Assembly (NCBI GenBank): GCA_051162045.1
Contig: JBISDI010000014.1
Reading direction: 5' to 3' (one strand)
DNA: 64,000 nucleotides
Source: Anaerozeibacter quisquiliarum
GTDB taxonomy: Bacteria; Bacillota; Clostridia; Christensenellales; Aristaeellaceae
Shown here: positions 32,797 through 40,353 of the stretch, one piece after another
How positions within the stretch are numbered: position 1 is the stretch's first letter
Layout of the letters: the number at the start of each line of letters is the position of its first letter
Position numbers and translations under genes: made by a program
Notes under the pieces: model-generated
Seen by the model: only the letters and a program-made list of their open reading frames with translations
Databases searched by the model: none
What the model was told of the DNA's origin: nothing

Positions 32797-33510
32797 CTAA
32801 GTTCCCTCCCCGTAAATCGCCTGCAATTGCAGCACATAGAAATAACTGGACAGCCGGTTGAGCGCCTCGATCAGGTCGAGCCGGTCGCACCGCTCAGGCG
32901 TATCCGACTTGCCGCCGAAGGTGGCCACCGCCTGCACCTCCACGCGGCGCACACACGCGCGCAGCCGATTGAGCAGCGCGGGCAGTTCGCCCTGCGCGGC
33001 ATCGGGCAGCACATGGCCGCCGCCGGTGTAGCGCCGCGGGTCGTGCGAGGCGGCGCGCACCTGGGCCGAGTTCATGCCGTTCAGCGTCCAAGCGCCCAAC
33101 GGAGCACCGGTCACCTCGCAGCCCAGTACCCGGCGCGCAAGCTCAAGCGCGTCCTGCAGCGGCCGTATGAATTCCGGCCGGTTCAGCCGCGCGCAGGCGG
33201 TCTGCGTGACCAATATCTCAGCCTCAAGCAGATCGATCTGGCCGCGCAGCGCGATGCGCGCGTCGTCCTTGCGCACCAGCGCATGAGCGTTGAGGTGCGT
33301 ATGCTGCTCCGGTTTCGGGCCCGTGCTCCGCGCGGGTTCCGGGGGCGCTTCCGTACGGTCGGGCTCGGCGTAACAGAACAGTTTGAGGTCCTGCAAATAC
33401 TGCCGCGCCGCGGGCGTCAGCCGCGCGCCCGGCGGCGGCGCATAGGATTCGGGCGCGCCGCCGGCAAACTGCGCCCGGAGGTCGGCTTCGGTGATGTAGA
33501 GCATGCTCAT
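32797..33510 (-). CDS. eutT: ethanolamine-type corrinoid adenosyltransferase EutT
   Basis: EutT converts cob(I)alamin and ATP to adenosylcobalamin, the cofactor of EutBC. The 237-aa length suits the family. The N-terminal ITEADLRAQF and GARLTPAARQYLQDLKLF, the charged THLNAHALVRKDDARIALRG (substrate side), and the C-terminal helical half (RGQIDLLEAEILVTQTACAR; FIRPLQDALELARRVLG) are in order. The canonical HCCC zinc cluster of EutT is not obvious. I see no Shine-Dalgarno site before ATG 33510 or 33504, and the upstream eutM stop is only 15 nt away, so translation may depend on coupling. Its stop is 1 nt before pduL's start. Confidence 0.85.
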   Translation of the reverse strand: MSMLYITEADLRAQFAGGAPESYAPPPGARLTPAARQYLQDLKLFCYAEPDRTEAPPEPARSTGPKPEQHTHLNAHALVRKDDARIALRGQIDLLEAEILVTQTACARLNRPEFIRPLQDALELARRVLGCEVTGAPLGAWTLNGMNSAQVRAASHDPRRYTGGGHVLPDAAQGELPALLNRLRACVRRVEVQAVATFGGKSDTPERCDRLDLIEALNRLSSYFYVLQLQAIYGEGT

Positions 33511-33525
33511 ACGGACGGATATGCG

Positions 33526-33813
33526 TTACTCGCCCAGCTTCGGCAGGATGGCCTCCAGCTCCTCGTGCGGCCGCGGGATCACGTGCACCGACGTGAGCTC
33601 GCCCACGCGCTGCGCCGCCGCCGCGCCCGCGTCGGTCGCGGCCTTGACCGCGCCCACGTCGCCGCGCACCATCACGGTCACCAGGCCGCCGCCCACATGC
33701 ACCTTGCCGATCAGCGACACATTGGCCGCCTTGACCATCGCGTCCGCCGCCTCGATCGAACCCACGAGACCACGGGTCTCCACCATGCCCAGCGCAATCT
33801 GCTCGCGATTCAT
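33526..33813 (-). CDS. eutM: BMC-H shell protein (EutM/PduA-like)
   Basis: This 95-aa protein is a single BMC domain that forms flat hexamers with a central pore, the main facets of the shell. Motifs: ALGMVETRGLVGSIEAADAM VKAANVSLIG, KVHVGGGLVTVMVRGDVGAV KAATDAGAAAA and the C-terminal VHVIPRPHEELEAILP. The pore-lining segment is KVHVGGGLVT (GGG), close to the KIGGG type. AGGAGGAACGG lies before the ATG. It is the only single-domain hexameric shell gene here with no extension. Confidence 0.95.
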   Translation of the reverse strand: MNREQIALGMVETRGLVGSIEAADAMVKAANVSLIGKVHVGGGLVTVMVRGDVGAVKAATDAGAAAAQRVGELTSVHVIPRPHEELEAILPKLGE

Positions 33814-33854
33814 ATTCCGTTCCTCCTAAAAAATATGGTGTTGCCTTTATATCC

Positions 33855-35285
33855 TCAGCCGCGCAGTTCGCGCAGCACGGCCGCAACGATGGCCTCGATG
33901 TCCGCCTCGGTCGCCTTTTGTGGGGCATGCGCCCCCGCCTCCGCCGTGCCGTAGGCGGCGCGCCGCAGCTGGTACAGGTGCTCGACCGTCACATTGTCGC
34001 TGGTGGCCGAGCCGCCCACCGCGCCGCAACCCAGCGTCAGCGACGGGACGAGCTGCGTGGTCAACCCGATCGCGCCCTGCGCGGCCGGGGTGTTGACGAG
34101 CAGCCGCGATACCGGCTTCGTCTGCAGGAAGGTACGCACCAGCCGGTCGCTTCCGGTGTGTATCGCCAGCGAATGGCCGACGCCCGCGAAGCGCAGAAGC
34201 TCGAGGCAGCGCTTGCACGCGTTCTGCCAGTCGTCCTCGACGTAGAACGCCAGGAGCGGCGACAGCTTCTCGATCGAAAACGGGTGCTGCGCGCCCACGG
34301 CGTCCTGCTCGCACAGGATCACGCGGGTGTCCGCCGGCACGCGCACGCCCGCCATCTCGGCGATCTCGACGGCTGCGCGCCCCACGATGCGCGGGTTGAC
34401 CGTGTCGCTGCCCGCGCGCAGGATGATGCGCTCAAGCTTCGCTTGGTCCTCGCCGCTCACGAAGTGGCCGCCCTGGCGCTTGAACTCGGCGATCACCTCG
34501 TCCTTGATCGGCCGCTCGGTCACGATCGACTGCTCGCTCGCGCAGATGGTGCCGTTGTCAAACGTCTTGCTGTCCATGATGCGGCGAACGGCCATCGGGA
34601 TGTCGGCGGTGCGCTCGATGAAGGCGGGCACATTGCCCGCGCCAACGCCCAGCGCCGGGGTGCCCGACGAGTAGGCCGCCTTGACCATCGCGCTGCCACC
34701 GGTCGCGAGGATCAGGTCGGACAGCTTCATCAGCTCGTTCGTGCCGCCGAGCGTGGGCACGGTCATCAGGCCGAGCAGCCCCTTGGGCGCGCCGGCCGAC
34801 CGCGCGGCTTCGCCGAGCACGCGCACCGCCTCGCCGATTGAACGAAGCGCCGACGGGTGCGGCGAGATTACCAGCGCGTTGCCCGCCTTGACCGAGATCA
34901 GCGCCTTGAAGATGGTGGTCGAGGTGGGGTTGGTGCTGGGCACGATGCCGCACACCACGCCCATCGGCACCGCGCACAGGATCAGCCCCTGTGCCGGGTC
35001 GCCGCCGACGATGCCGATGGTCTTCTTGTCTTTCATCGAATCGTACACCGCGCGGCTGGCGAAGCGGTTCTTGGCCACCTTGTCGGCGATGACGCCGAAG
35101 CCGGTCTCCTCCGCCGCCATGCGCGCCAGCGGCTCGGCCGCCGCCTCGGCGGCCTCGGCCATGGCGCGCACCACCTCGTCCACCTTATGCTGGGTGAACG
35201 CCGCGAACGCGGCCTGCGCCTCGCGCGCCTCGCGCACCAAGTCGCGCGCCTGCTGTATCGACCGAAGGTCGCGGTCGAGTTCCAT
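33855..35285 (-). CDS. eutE: CoA-acylating acetaldehyde dehydrogenase EutE
   Basis: EutE oxidises acetaldehyde to acetyl-CoA with NAD+ and CoA inside the shell. The 476-aa protein has an N-terminal amphipathic helix (MELDRDLRSIQQARDLVREA), probably the targeting peptide, then the ALDH fold: IVPSTNPTSTTIFKALISVKA GNALVISPHPSA (cofactor binding), LATGGSAMVKAAYSSGTPALGV GAGNVPAF, and the nucleophilic cysteine in DNGTICASEQSIV. The gene begins immediately after the BMC gene's TAA stop with GGGGAGGA upstream. Each NADH it makes must be re-oxidised, yet no alcohol dehydrogenase is encoded nearby. Confidence 0.95.
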   Translation of the reverse strand: MELDRDLRSIQQARDLVREAREAQAAFAAFTQHKVDEVVRAMAEAAEAAAEPLARMAAEETGFGVIADKVAKNRFASRAVYDSMKDKKTIGIVGGDPAQGLILCAVPMGVVCGIVPSTNPTSTTIFKALISVKAGNALVISPHPSALRSIGEAVRVLGEAARSAGAPKGLLGLMTVPTLGGTNELMKLSDLILATGGSAMVKAAYSSGTPALGVGAGNVPAFIERTADIPMAVRRIMDSKTFDNGTICASEQSIVTERPIKDEVIAEFKRQGGHFVSGEDQAKLERIILRAGSDTVNPRIVGRAAVEIAEMAGVRVPADTRVILCEQDAVGAQHPFSIEKLSPLLAFYVEDDWQNACKRCLELLRFAGVGHSLAIHTGSDRLVRTFLQTKPVSRLLVNTPAAQGAIGLTTQLVPSLTLGCGAVGGSATSDNVTVEHLYQLRRAAYGTAEAGAHAPQKATEADIEAIVAAVLRELRG

Positions 35286-35837
35286 TTATTCGTCCTCCCC
35301 TATCTGCCACGCATGGATTGTTTCAATCAGCGCGCGCTTGCCCGCGTATCGTATCTCGTTGGGCGTCATCGGGAAGCCCTCGAGCCGGCGCGCCGCCTGT
35401 CTGAGCGTTACCACCTTCCACCGCTCGAGCTGCGCGATCGGCGTATGCCGGTCGATGGCCGATGGCGCTTCCCCCGCATTCGGCGGGGCATGCTCCAGCG
35501 CCTGCCCGCGGATGCTCCGCCGCGCGCCCTCGCAGCCGCCGCAGCTCACGCAGCCGCCGGGTCCCTGCGCGCCGCAGGCCATGCGCACCACTTCGTCCGC
35601 CGCGCGCGCGATCACATGGCTGGTAAACAGCTGACCCACCTTGCCGGCGGCCAGCGCGCCCGCCTCCACGGCGACCTTCACCGCCGCCACCTCGCCCGCG
35701 AACCGGATGCACACCCAGCCGCCGCGCACGTAGTCGGTGCCCAGCAGCTGAACGTCCGCGGCCTTAAGCCCGGCGTCGGCGGCCTCGAGCGCCCCCACCA
35801 GCCCGATGGTCTCGATCATGCCCAGCGCGTCCGCCAT
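35286..35837 (-). CDS. BMC shell protein with Cys cluster and C-terminal extension (EutK/PduK-like)
   Basis: The first 90 of 183 residues are one BMC domain (ALGMIETIGLVGALEAADAG LKAADVQLLGT; RGGWVCIRFAGEVAAVKVAV). Next comes a cysteine-rich linker (CGAQGPGGCVSCGGCEGARR, four cysteines), a disordered segment, and a C-terminal helical part (LERWKVVTLRQAARRLEGFP to NEIRYAGKRALIETI) that could bind nucleic acid or partner proteins. PduK has a BMC domain with a similar Cys motif and EutK has a C-terminal helix-turn-helix, so this gene combines features of both. ATG 35837 has GAGGAGG 7 nt upstream; the gap from eutL is 2 nt. Confidence 0.85.
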   Translation of the reverse strand: MADALGMIETIGLVGALEAADAGLKAADVQLLGTDYVRGGWVCIRFAGEVAAVKVAVEAGALAAGKVGQLFTSHVIARAADEVVRMACGAQGPGGCVSCGGCEGARRSIRGQALEHAPPNAGEAPSAIDRHTPIAQLERWKVVTLRQAARRLEGFPMTPNEIRYAGKRALIETIHAWQIGEDE

Positions 35838-35839
35838 CG

Positions 35840-36496
35840 TCACGCCTCCTCAATCGGTCTCGCGGCCACCCGCTCCACCGCCTCCGCAAACGCGCGGCAG
35901 GCGGCCAGGCAGTCGGCCATAGGTCCGGTCAGCAGCGCCCCGCCGAAGTTGGTCGGCGAGGGCGGCCCGTAAAACTGCGCCATGCGCACACCTGCGGCCT
36001 TGAGCGCCGCGTCGAGCCCGACGATCGACTCGAGCGGCGGCGCGATCAGGTAGGCCAGCGGCGCGCCCTCGCTCAGGCCGCACAACGCGCTCAAATAGCT
36101 GCCCGTACGCGCGATCGTATGCGCGTAATAGACCACCGTATCCCCGTCGTTGGCGCTCACGAACGCCGGGCCTTGCTCGATGCAGGCGCGCGCCGCCTGA
36201 AGAGCGCTCCTGGCCTCGGCCGGCGTCGGCCCGGCCAATATGCCCAAGAACTCGCCGGCCAGCGCGGTGTTCATGTTGGCCGCGCCCGCGTACATCGACT
36301 GCGCGTAGCACACGCGCACGCACGCCGCCTTGGTCGCCTCGTCGAGCGCCGTATAGCCCACGTCGTCGCTGTCGCAGGTGATGAGCGCCAGCGAGCGTTC
36401 GCCCTCTTGGAGGCCGAGCTGAGCGCGCAGCGCCTCGTCGGCGCGCGGGATGATGCGCGCCGAGAGCAACTTGGCGCGGAGCAGGTCGCCCTTCAC
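35840..36496 (-). CDS. eutL: tandem BMC shell protein EutL
   Basis: EutL is a trimeric shell protein with two fused permuted BMC domains and a gated central pore. The 218-aa product matches the family length. Motifs: LRAKLLSARIIPRADEALRA QLG, SLALITCDSDDVGYTALDEA TKAACVRVCYAQSMYAGAANMNT, FLGILAGPTPAEARSALQAA and YAHTIARTGSYLSALCGLSE. The start is a GTG at 36496, overlapping the eutC stop by 4 nt (GTGA); the long open frame reaching upstream is antisense-like Arg-rich sequence inside eutC and is not used. Confidence 0.94.
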   Translation of the reverse strand: MKGDLLRAKLLSARIIPRADEALRAQLGLQEGERSLALITCDSDDVGYTALDEATKAACVRVCYAQSMYAGAANMNTALAGEFLGILAGPTPAEARSALQAARACIEQGPAFVSANDGDTVVYYAHTIARTGSYLSALCGLSEGAPLAYLIAPPLESIVGLDAALKAAGVRMAQFYGPPSPTNFGGALLTGPMADCLAACRAFAEAVERVAARPIEEA

Positions 36497-37365
36497 AGCT
36501 GCAACTCCACGCCGCTCACCTTTTTCGTAAGCATCAGCCGGATCAAGTCCACGATGTGCGCGCCGGCTTCGACGACGGGGGTCGCGCCGCGGTGAATGTT
36601 GGCGAGCACGGTGCGGCGGCTTTCGGGCATGCCGGGGGTGGGGCGGTAGGCCATGTAGGCGCTCATGCTCTCGGCGGTGACCAGGCCCGGCCGTTCGCCG
36701 AGCAGCACGCAGGCAATTTCGGGGTTTAACCGCTCGGCGAGCGCGTCCATCGTGCCCACCCGGCCGTACTCGACAAAGAACGGCGGCGCGACGGAGATGC
36801 CGTATCCCTCGAGTCCCCGGCGGATGACCGGCAGGATGTCGGCGGCGGCGGCCTTGACCGCGGTCAGCGACAGCCCGTCGGCGAGGTACAGCAACACCTG
36901 CGCGCCGCCTCCCACATGCGCGGCGATCCGGTCGAGCGTCTCGGGCGCGAACGCGCGGCCCTTGTCGGGCCGGGTCAGGAATTCGTCGCGGCTTTCGCAC
37001 AATGTGCGGAACCTGGGCAGGCCCAGTTGACCCAACAGCGCGTCGTCCACGTCGCCGAACACCGCGTCCTGCGCCGCGGCGTGGTCGGCCTGGAAGCGGA
37101 GCATGGTCTGCGTCCGGTGGCGTGCTCCGGCCTGTCCGATCCCCACGCGCGCGGGGGTCGCGCGCTTGAGCGCCATGAACGCCTCGCGGTCGTGCGGCCG
37201 GTCGACCAGGTACTGCTCGCGCAGATCGACCGCCGCGATGTCGGCGATCGCCTCGGCCGCGTCCGCGCGCGGCGCGGCTTCGGCCGTCCTCTGCTCCGCA
37301 CGTTGCTCGGCCAGCCGCCGGAGCACGAGCTCCACGACGGCGCTGATTTGCGCTTCGCCGATCAT
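36493..37365 (-). CDS. eutC: ethanolamine ammonia-lyase light chain EutC
   Basis: EutC is the small subunit of adenosylcobalamin-dependent ethanolamine ammonia-lyase, which makes acetaldehyde and ammonia. At 290 aa it has the usual length. An N-terminal amphipathic helix (MIGEAQISAVVELVLRRLAE) probably targets the enzyme to the shell. Core motifs: VGIGQAGARHRTQTMLRFQADHAAAQDAVF (cobalamin contact), LYLADGLSLTAVKAAAADIL, ACVLLGERPGLVTAESMSAYM and SRRTVLANIHRGATPVVEAG. It follows eutB by 13 nt. Confidence 0.96.
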   Translation of the reverse strand: MIGEAQISAVVELVLRRLAEQRAEQRTAEAAPRADAAEAIADIAAVDLREQYLVDRPHDREAFMALKRATPARVGIGQAGARHRTQTMLRFQADHAAAQDAVFGDVDDALLGQLGLPRFRTLCESRDEFLTRPDKGRAFAPETLDRIAAHVGGGAQVLLYLADGLSLTAVKAAAADILPVIRRGLEGYGISVAPPFFVEYGRVGTMDALAERLNPEIACVLLGERPGLVTAESMSAYMAYRPTPGMPESRRTVLANIHRGATPVVEAGAHIVDLIRLMLTKKVSGVELQL

Positions 37366-37378
37366 GCCGCCACCTCCT

Positions 37379-38734
37379 TCATAGAAACACCGACGCGTCG
37401 CCGAAGTTCGGGCCGGGCCGGCCGTTTACCCAGATGCCCCAGCGCTCAAGCCACCGCGCGAACGCCGCGATCGGCTGCTTTTGGTGGATCTCGCGCAGCG
37501 CGGCGACGTCATGGTAGCTGGTCGACTGGTAGTTGAGCATCACGTCGTCGGCGTGCGGCACCCCGATGATGTAATTGCAGCCGGCGGCGGTCAGCAGCGA
37601 CGAGAGGTTGTCCATGTCGTTCTGGTCGGCCTTCATGTGGTTGGTGTAGCAGCAGTCGCAGCCCATCGACAGGCCGTGCAGCTTGCCCATGAAGTGGTCT
37701 TCGAGCCCCGCGCGCACCACCTCGCGGCTGTCGTACAGGTATTCCGGGCCGATGAAGCCCACCACCGTGTTGACGAGAAACGGCGCGAACCTGCGCGCGA
37801 GCCCATAGCAGCGCGCCTCCATGACCAGCTGATCGTTGCCGTAATGGGCGTCGCTCGACAGCTCGCTGCCCTGCCCGGTCTCAAAGTACATGACGTTCGG
37901 CCCGTGCGCGGTGCCGCGCGTCAGCGCAAGCGAGCGCGCCTCCTCGAGCATCTGCGCGTCGATGCCGAAGGCGCGGTTGCCCTTCTCGCTGCCCGCGATG
38001 CTCTGGAAGATCAGGTCGCAGGGCGCGCCCTTGTGCACCGCCTCCATCTGCGTGGTGACGTGCGCGAGCACGCAGTTCTGCGTGGGTATTTGGTATTTTT
38101 GCTTGATTTCCTCGAAGCGGCCCAGTATGGCGACGACCGAGGAAAGGCTGGCGTCGACCGGGTTGAGTCCGATCACCGCGTCGCCCGAGCCGTAGGAAAG
38201 GCCCTCGAGCACCGACGAAGTGATGCCGGTCACATCGTCGGTGGGGTGGTTGGGCTGCAGCCGCGCGCTCAGCGTGCCCGGCATGCCGATCGTGGTAACG
38301 CAGCTGGCGGTCACCACCATCTTGGACGCGGCGTAGATCAGGTCGAGGTTGCCCATCAGCTTGGTGACCGCGGCGATCGCCTCGCTCGGCAGCCCCCGAC
38401 CGATGCGCTTGAGCGCGTCGCCGTCGGATGAAAGGATCAGCTCGCGCAGCTCGGCGAGCGTCAGGTTCTTGAGGCCCTCGTAAATCGGACGGTTGAGGTC
38501 GTCCCAGATGATCCGGGTCACTTCGTCCTGCTCGTAGGGCACGGCGGGATGCTCCGCCACGTCGCCGACCGTGAGGTGGGCGAGCACCACGCGCGCCGCG
38601 ACCCGCTCGGCCAGGTTCTCGGCGGCCACGCCGGCCAGGCGGTCGCCTGACTTTGCGTGGTTGGCCTTGCCCATGACCTCCCTGACCGATGAAAACGCGT
38701 AGTGCGTGCCCGACAGCCTGACCGACAGCTTCAA
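37379..38734 (-). CDS. eutB: ethanolamine ammonia-lyase heavy chain EutB
   Basis: EutB is the catalytic TIM-barrel subunit of ethanolamine ammonia-lyase. The 451-aa product, starting at a TTG (38734) behind GGGGAGGAA, reads MKLSVRLSGTHYAFSSVREV and keeps the family order: KANHAKSGDRLAGVAAENLA ERVAAR, ASCVTTIGMPGTLSARLQPN HPTDDV, GDAVIGLNPVDASLSS, FETGQGSELSSDAHYGNDQL, MGCDCCYTNHMKADQNDMDN, and the end RPGPNFGDASVFL. Length matches EutB (about 453 aa). The 26-nt gap to eutA contains the ribosome binding site. Confidence 0.97.
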   Translation of the reverse strand: MKLSVRLSGTHYAFSSVREVMGKANHAKSGDRLAGVAAENLAERVAARVVLAHLTVGDVAEHPAVPYEQDEVTRIIWDDLNRPIYEGLKNLTLAELRELILSSDGDALKRIGRGLPSEAIAAVTKLMGNLDLIYAASKMVVTASCVTTIGMPGTLSARLQPNHPTDDVTGITSSVLEGLSYGSGDAVIGLNPVDASLSSVVAILGRFEEIKQKYQIPTQNCVLAHVTTQMEAVHKGAPCDLIFQSIAGSEKGNRAFGIDAQMLEEARSLALTRGTAHGPNVMYFETGQGSELSSDAHYGNDQLVMEARCYGLARRFAPFLVNTVVGFIGPEYLYDSREVVRAGLEDHFMGKLHGLSMGCDCCYTNHMKADQNDMDNLSSLLTAAGCNYIIGVPHADDVMLNYQSTSYHDVAALREIHQKQPIAAFARWLERWGIWVNGRPGPNFGDASVFL

Positions 38735-38760
38735 GCGCGTTCCTCCCCGCCATTCGTATT

Positions 38761-40155
38761 TCAAAAGACCAGTGTTTTCACGACCACGGGCAGCACCCGC
38801 CCGTCCAGCATCGGCTCGCCGATATCGATCGCGTCGCCGTAGGACAGCGACACGCCGTCGAGGCATACCAGCGGCCTCTCGCCGCCGCGCCGGCGCGCGA
38901 GCGCCTGTCCCAGCGCCTTGGCCATGTCGCGCGCCATCACGATCACCGGGCAGTCCGCGTCCGCGAGCGCCTGCGCAAGCGCGTCCGCCGTCCGCTCGAT
39001 GTCGTCAAAGCCCGGCTGCGCCAGCCCCTCGAACCCGATCGCGCAGGGGTCGCCCACCGCGCGGCGCGCCTGCCGGGTCGCCTGGGCGAGGCCCTCGATG
39101 TGCGCGCGCTCCGACAGCGGCACCCGCGCGACCGGCAACCCCACAATCGGGAACGCCGCGCGTTCGTAGGAAATGGTGCTCCCGCTGACGTTCATGCTGT
39201 AGCTGCCCGCGCCGATCGCGGTGGCGTGAAGCGTCTCGCGCGGCCGGAGCACGCGCGCGGCGCTGAAGAACCGCGAGTGCGCCAACGCCTCGCCGAGCAG
39301 CGGCCCGATGTCGTCGAACATCGCGCTCGGCGCGCAGCCGTTGTACACGCAGTCGGCCACGCCGCCCGAAAAGGTGATGATATCGGGCCGCAAATCGTCC
39401 GCCATCGCGTGCTCCGTCACCATCCGGTCGTGCAACGGCGTACGCGGCCTAAGCCCCACGGCCTCCTCGAGCACCTGTGCCATCCGCTCGGCGATCCGGC
39501 GCGCGTCGTTATCGTCCAACCGCTCGCCCACCCGGACGGTCAGCCCCAGCTCGCGCACGAGCGGGAGCAGCCGCTCCGATACCCCGCGCACCGCGCCGCT
39601 GTGCGGATCGCGCCGGATCAGCCGCCCGCCGATGTTCATCGAGCCCATGGCGAGGGGTTCGCCCGCGTCGAACAGGCAGATGTTGCTGGTGCCGCCGCCC
39701 ACGTCCAGATTGAGCACGCGAGAGCGGCGCTCCTCTGATATCGCCGCCGCGCCCGAGCCCTTGCCCGCCAGCACGGCCTCGAGGTCGGGCCCGGCGGTCG
39801 CGACCACGAAGTCGCCCGCGAATCCGGACAGCGCCTCGGTCACCGCGCGCGCGCCCAGCTTGTGCGCGGTCTCGCCGGTGATGATTACCGCGCCCACGTC
39901 GATCGACTGGGGGCTGATCCCCGCGGCCCGGTAGTCCTCGGCAATCAGCGCGGCAACGCCTTCGGCGTCGATGGCGTCGCTTCCCTGAAGCGGCGTCAGC
40001 CGAACCGGAGCACGGAAGAGCACACGCTTGTCCGAAAGCTCTACGCGCGGCAACGCGAACGCGGGCGCGGCATTGGCGAGGCGCATGCTCGAAAATACGC
40101 ATTGGGTGGTGGATGTGCCGATATCGATGCCGACGCTGAGCAGTTCCCGCTCCAT
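38761..40155 (-). CDS. eutA: ethanolamine ammonia-lyase reactivating factor EutA
   Basis: EutA is an ATP-dependent chaperone that swaps damaged cobalamin out of EutBC. The 464-aa product has the actin-like fold: SVGIDIGTSTTQCVFSSMRL (phosphate 1), GAVIITGETAHKLGARAVTE, NLDVGGGTSNICLFDAGE (phosphate 2), and FSGGVADCVYNGCAPSAMFD (adenosine). ATG 40155 was chosen because it gives the proper N-terminus MERELLSVGIDIGT and follows GGAGATGAGG. It is the first gene of the operon, about 35 nt after the predicted transcription start. Confidence 0.95.
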   Translation of the reverse strand: MERELLSVGIDIGTSTTQCVFSSMRLANAAPAFALPRVELSDKRVLFRAPVRLTPLQGSDAIDAEGVAALIAEDYRAAGISPQSIDVGAVIITGETAHKLGARAVTEALSGFAGDFVVATAGPDLEAVLAGKGSGAAAISEERRSRVLNLDVGGGTSNICLFDAGEPLAMGSMNIGGRLIRRDPHSGAVRGVSERLLPLVRELGLTVRVGERLDDNDARRIAERMAQVLEEAVGLRPRTPLHDRMVTEHAMADDLRPDIITFSGGVADCVYNGCAPSAMFDDIGPLLGEALAHSRFFSAARVLRPRETLHATAIGAGSYSMNVSGSTISYERAAFPIVGLPVARVPLSERAHIEGLAQATRQARRAVGDPCAIGFEGLAQPGFDDIERTADALAQALADADCPVIVMARDMAKALGQALARRRGGERPLVCLDGVSLSYGDAIDIGEPMLDGRVLPVVVKTLVF

Positions 40156-40196
40156 CGCCTCATCTCCATTCCAGCGCCTGGTCCATCTGCCCGTGT

Positions 40197-40226
40197 ATTG
40201 TATCACCGCACCGGGGGATTTGTCAA
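40197..40226 (-). promoter_or_regulatory. promoter of the eut operon
   Basis: On the minus strand TTGACA (40226-40221) and TACAAT (40202-40197) with an 18-bp spacer. The leader is only about 35 nt, too short for the EutV-responsive antiterminator hairpins or a cobalamin riboswitch. Confidence 0.75.
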
Positions 40227-40266
40227 ACGCATGCTCTCGATATTTTAAGAATGTTTCGCCGCCGTC

Positions 40267-40294
40267 TTGACAACGGTTGGCAATTTGGTATAAT
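40267..40294 (+). promoter_or_regulatory. strong promoter of the ABC importer operon
   Basis: Perfect TTGACA (40267-40272) and perfect TATAAT (40289-40294) with a 16-bp spacer and TGG before the -10 (extended). The two divergent -35 elements are 40 bp apart, so one regulator could act on both operons. Confidence 0.88.
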
Positions 40295-40306
40295 CAACCT
40301 ATGCAA

Positions 40307-40323
40307 GACCGTCGCAAACGGTC
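40307..40323 (+). promoter_or_regulatory. 5' leader hairpin of the binding-protein mRNA
   Basis: GACCGT (40307-40312), loop CGCAA, ACGGTC (40318-40323). It starts within a few nucleotides of the predicted transcription start and ends 10 nt before AGAAAGGA, a position typical of 5' stabilising hairpins. Confidence 0.5.
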
Positions 40324-40353
40324 GAGAAAACGCAGAAAGGATCGTGTCACTTA

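Noticed and set aside
36497..37000. Longer EutL start inside eutC
   Set aside because: The extra N-terminus is Arg-rich frame-shifted eutC sequence; GTG 36496 gives the family length and a GTGA overlap.
40156..40353. Cobalamin riboswitch or EutV antiterminator in front of eutA
   Set aside because: The promoter leaves only about 35 nt of leader, and no B12-box or twin hairpins are seen.
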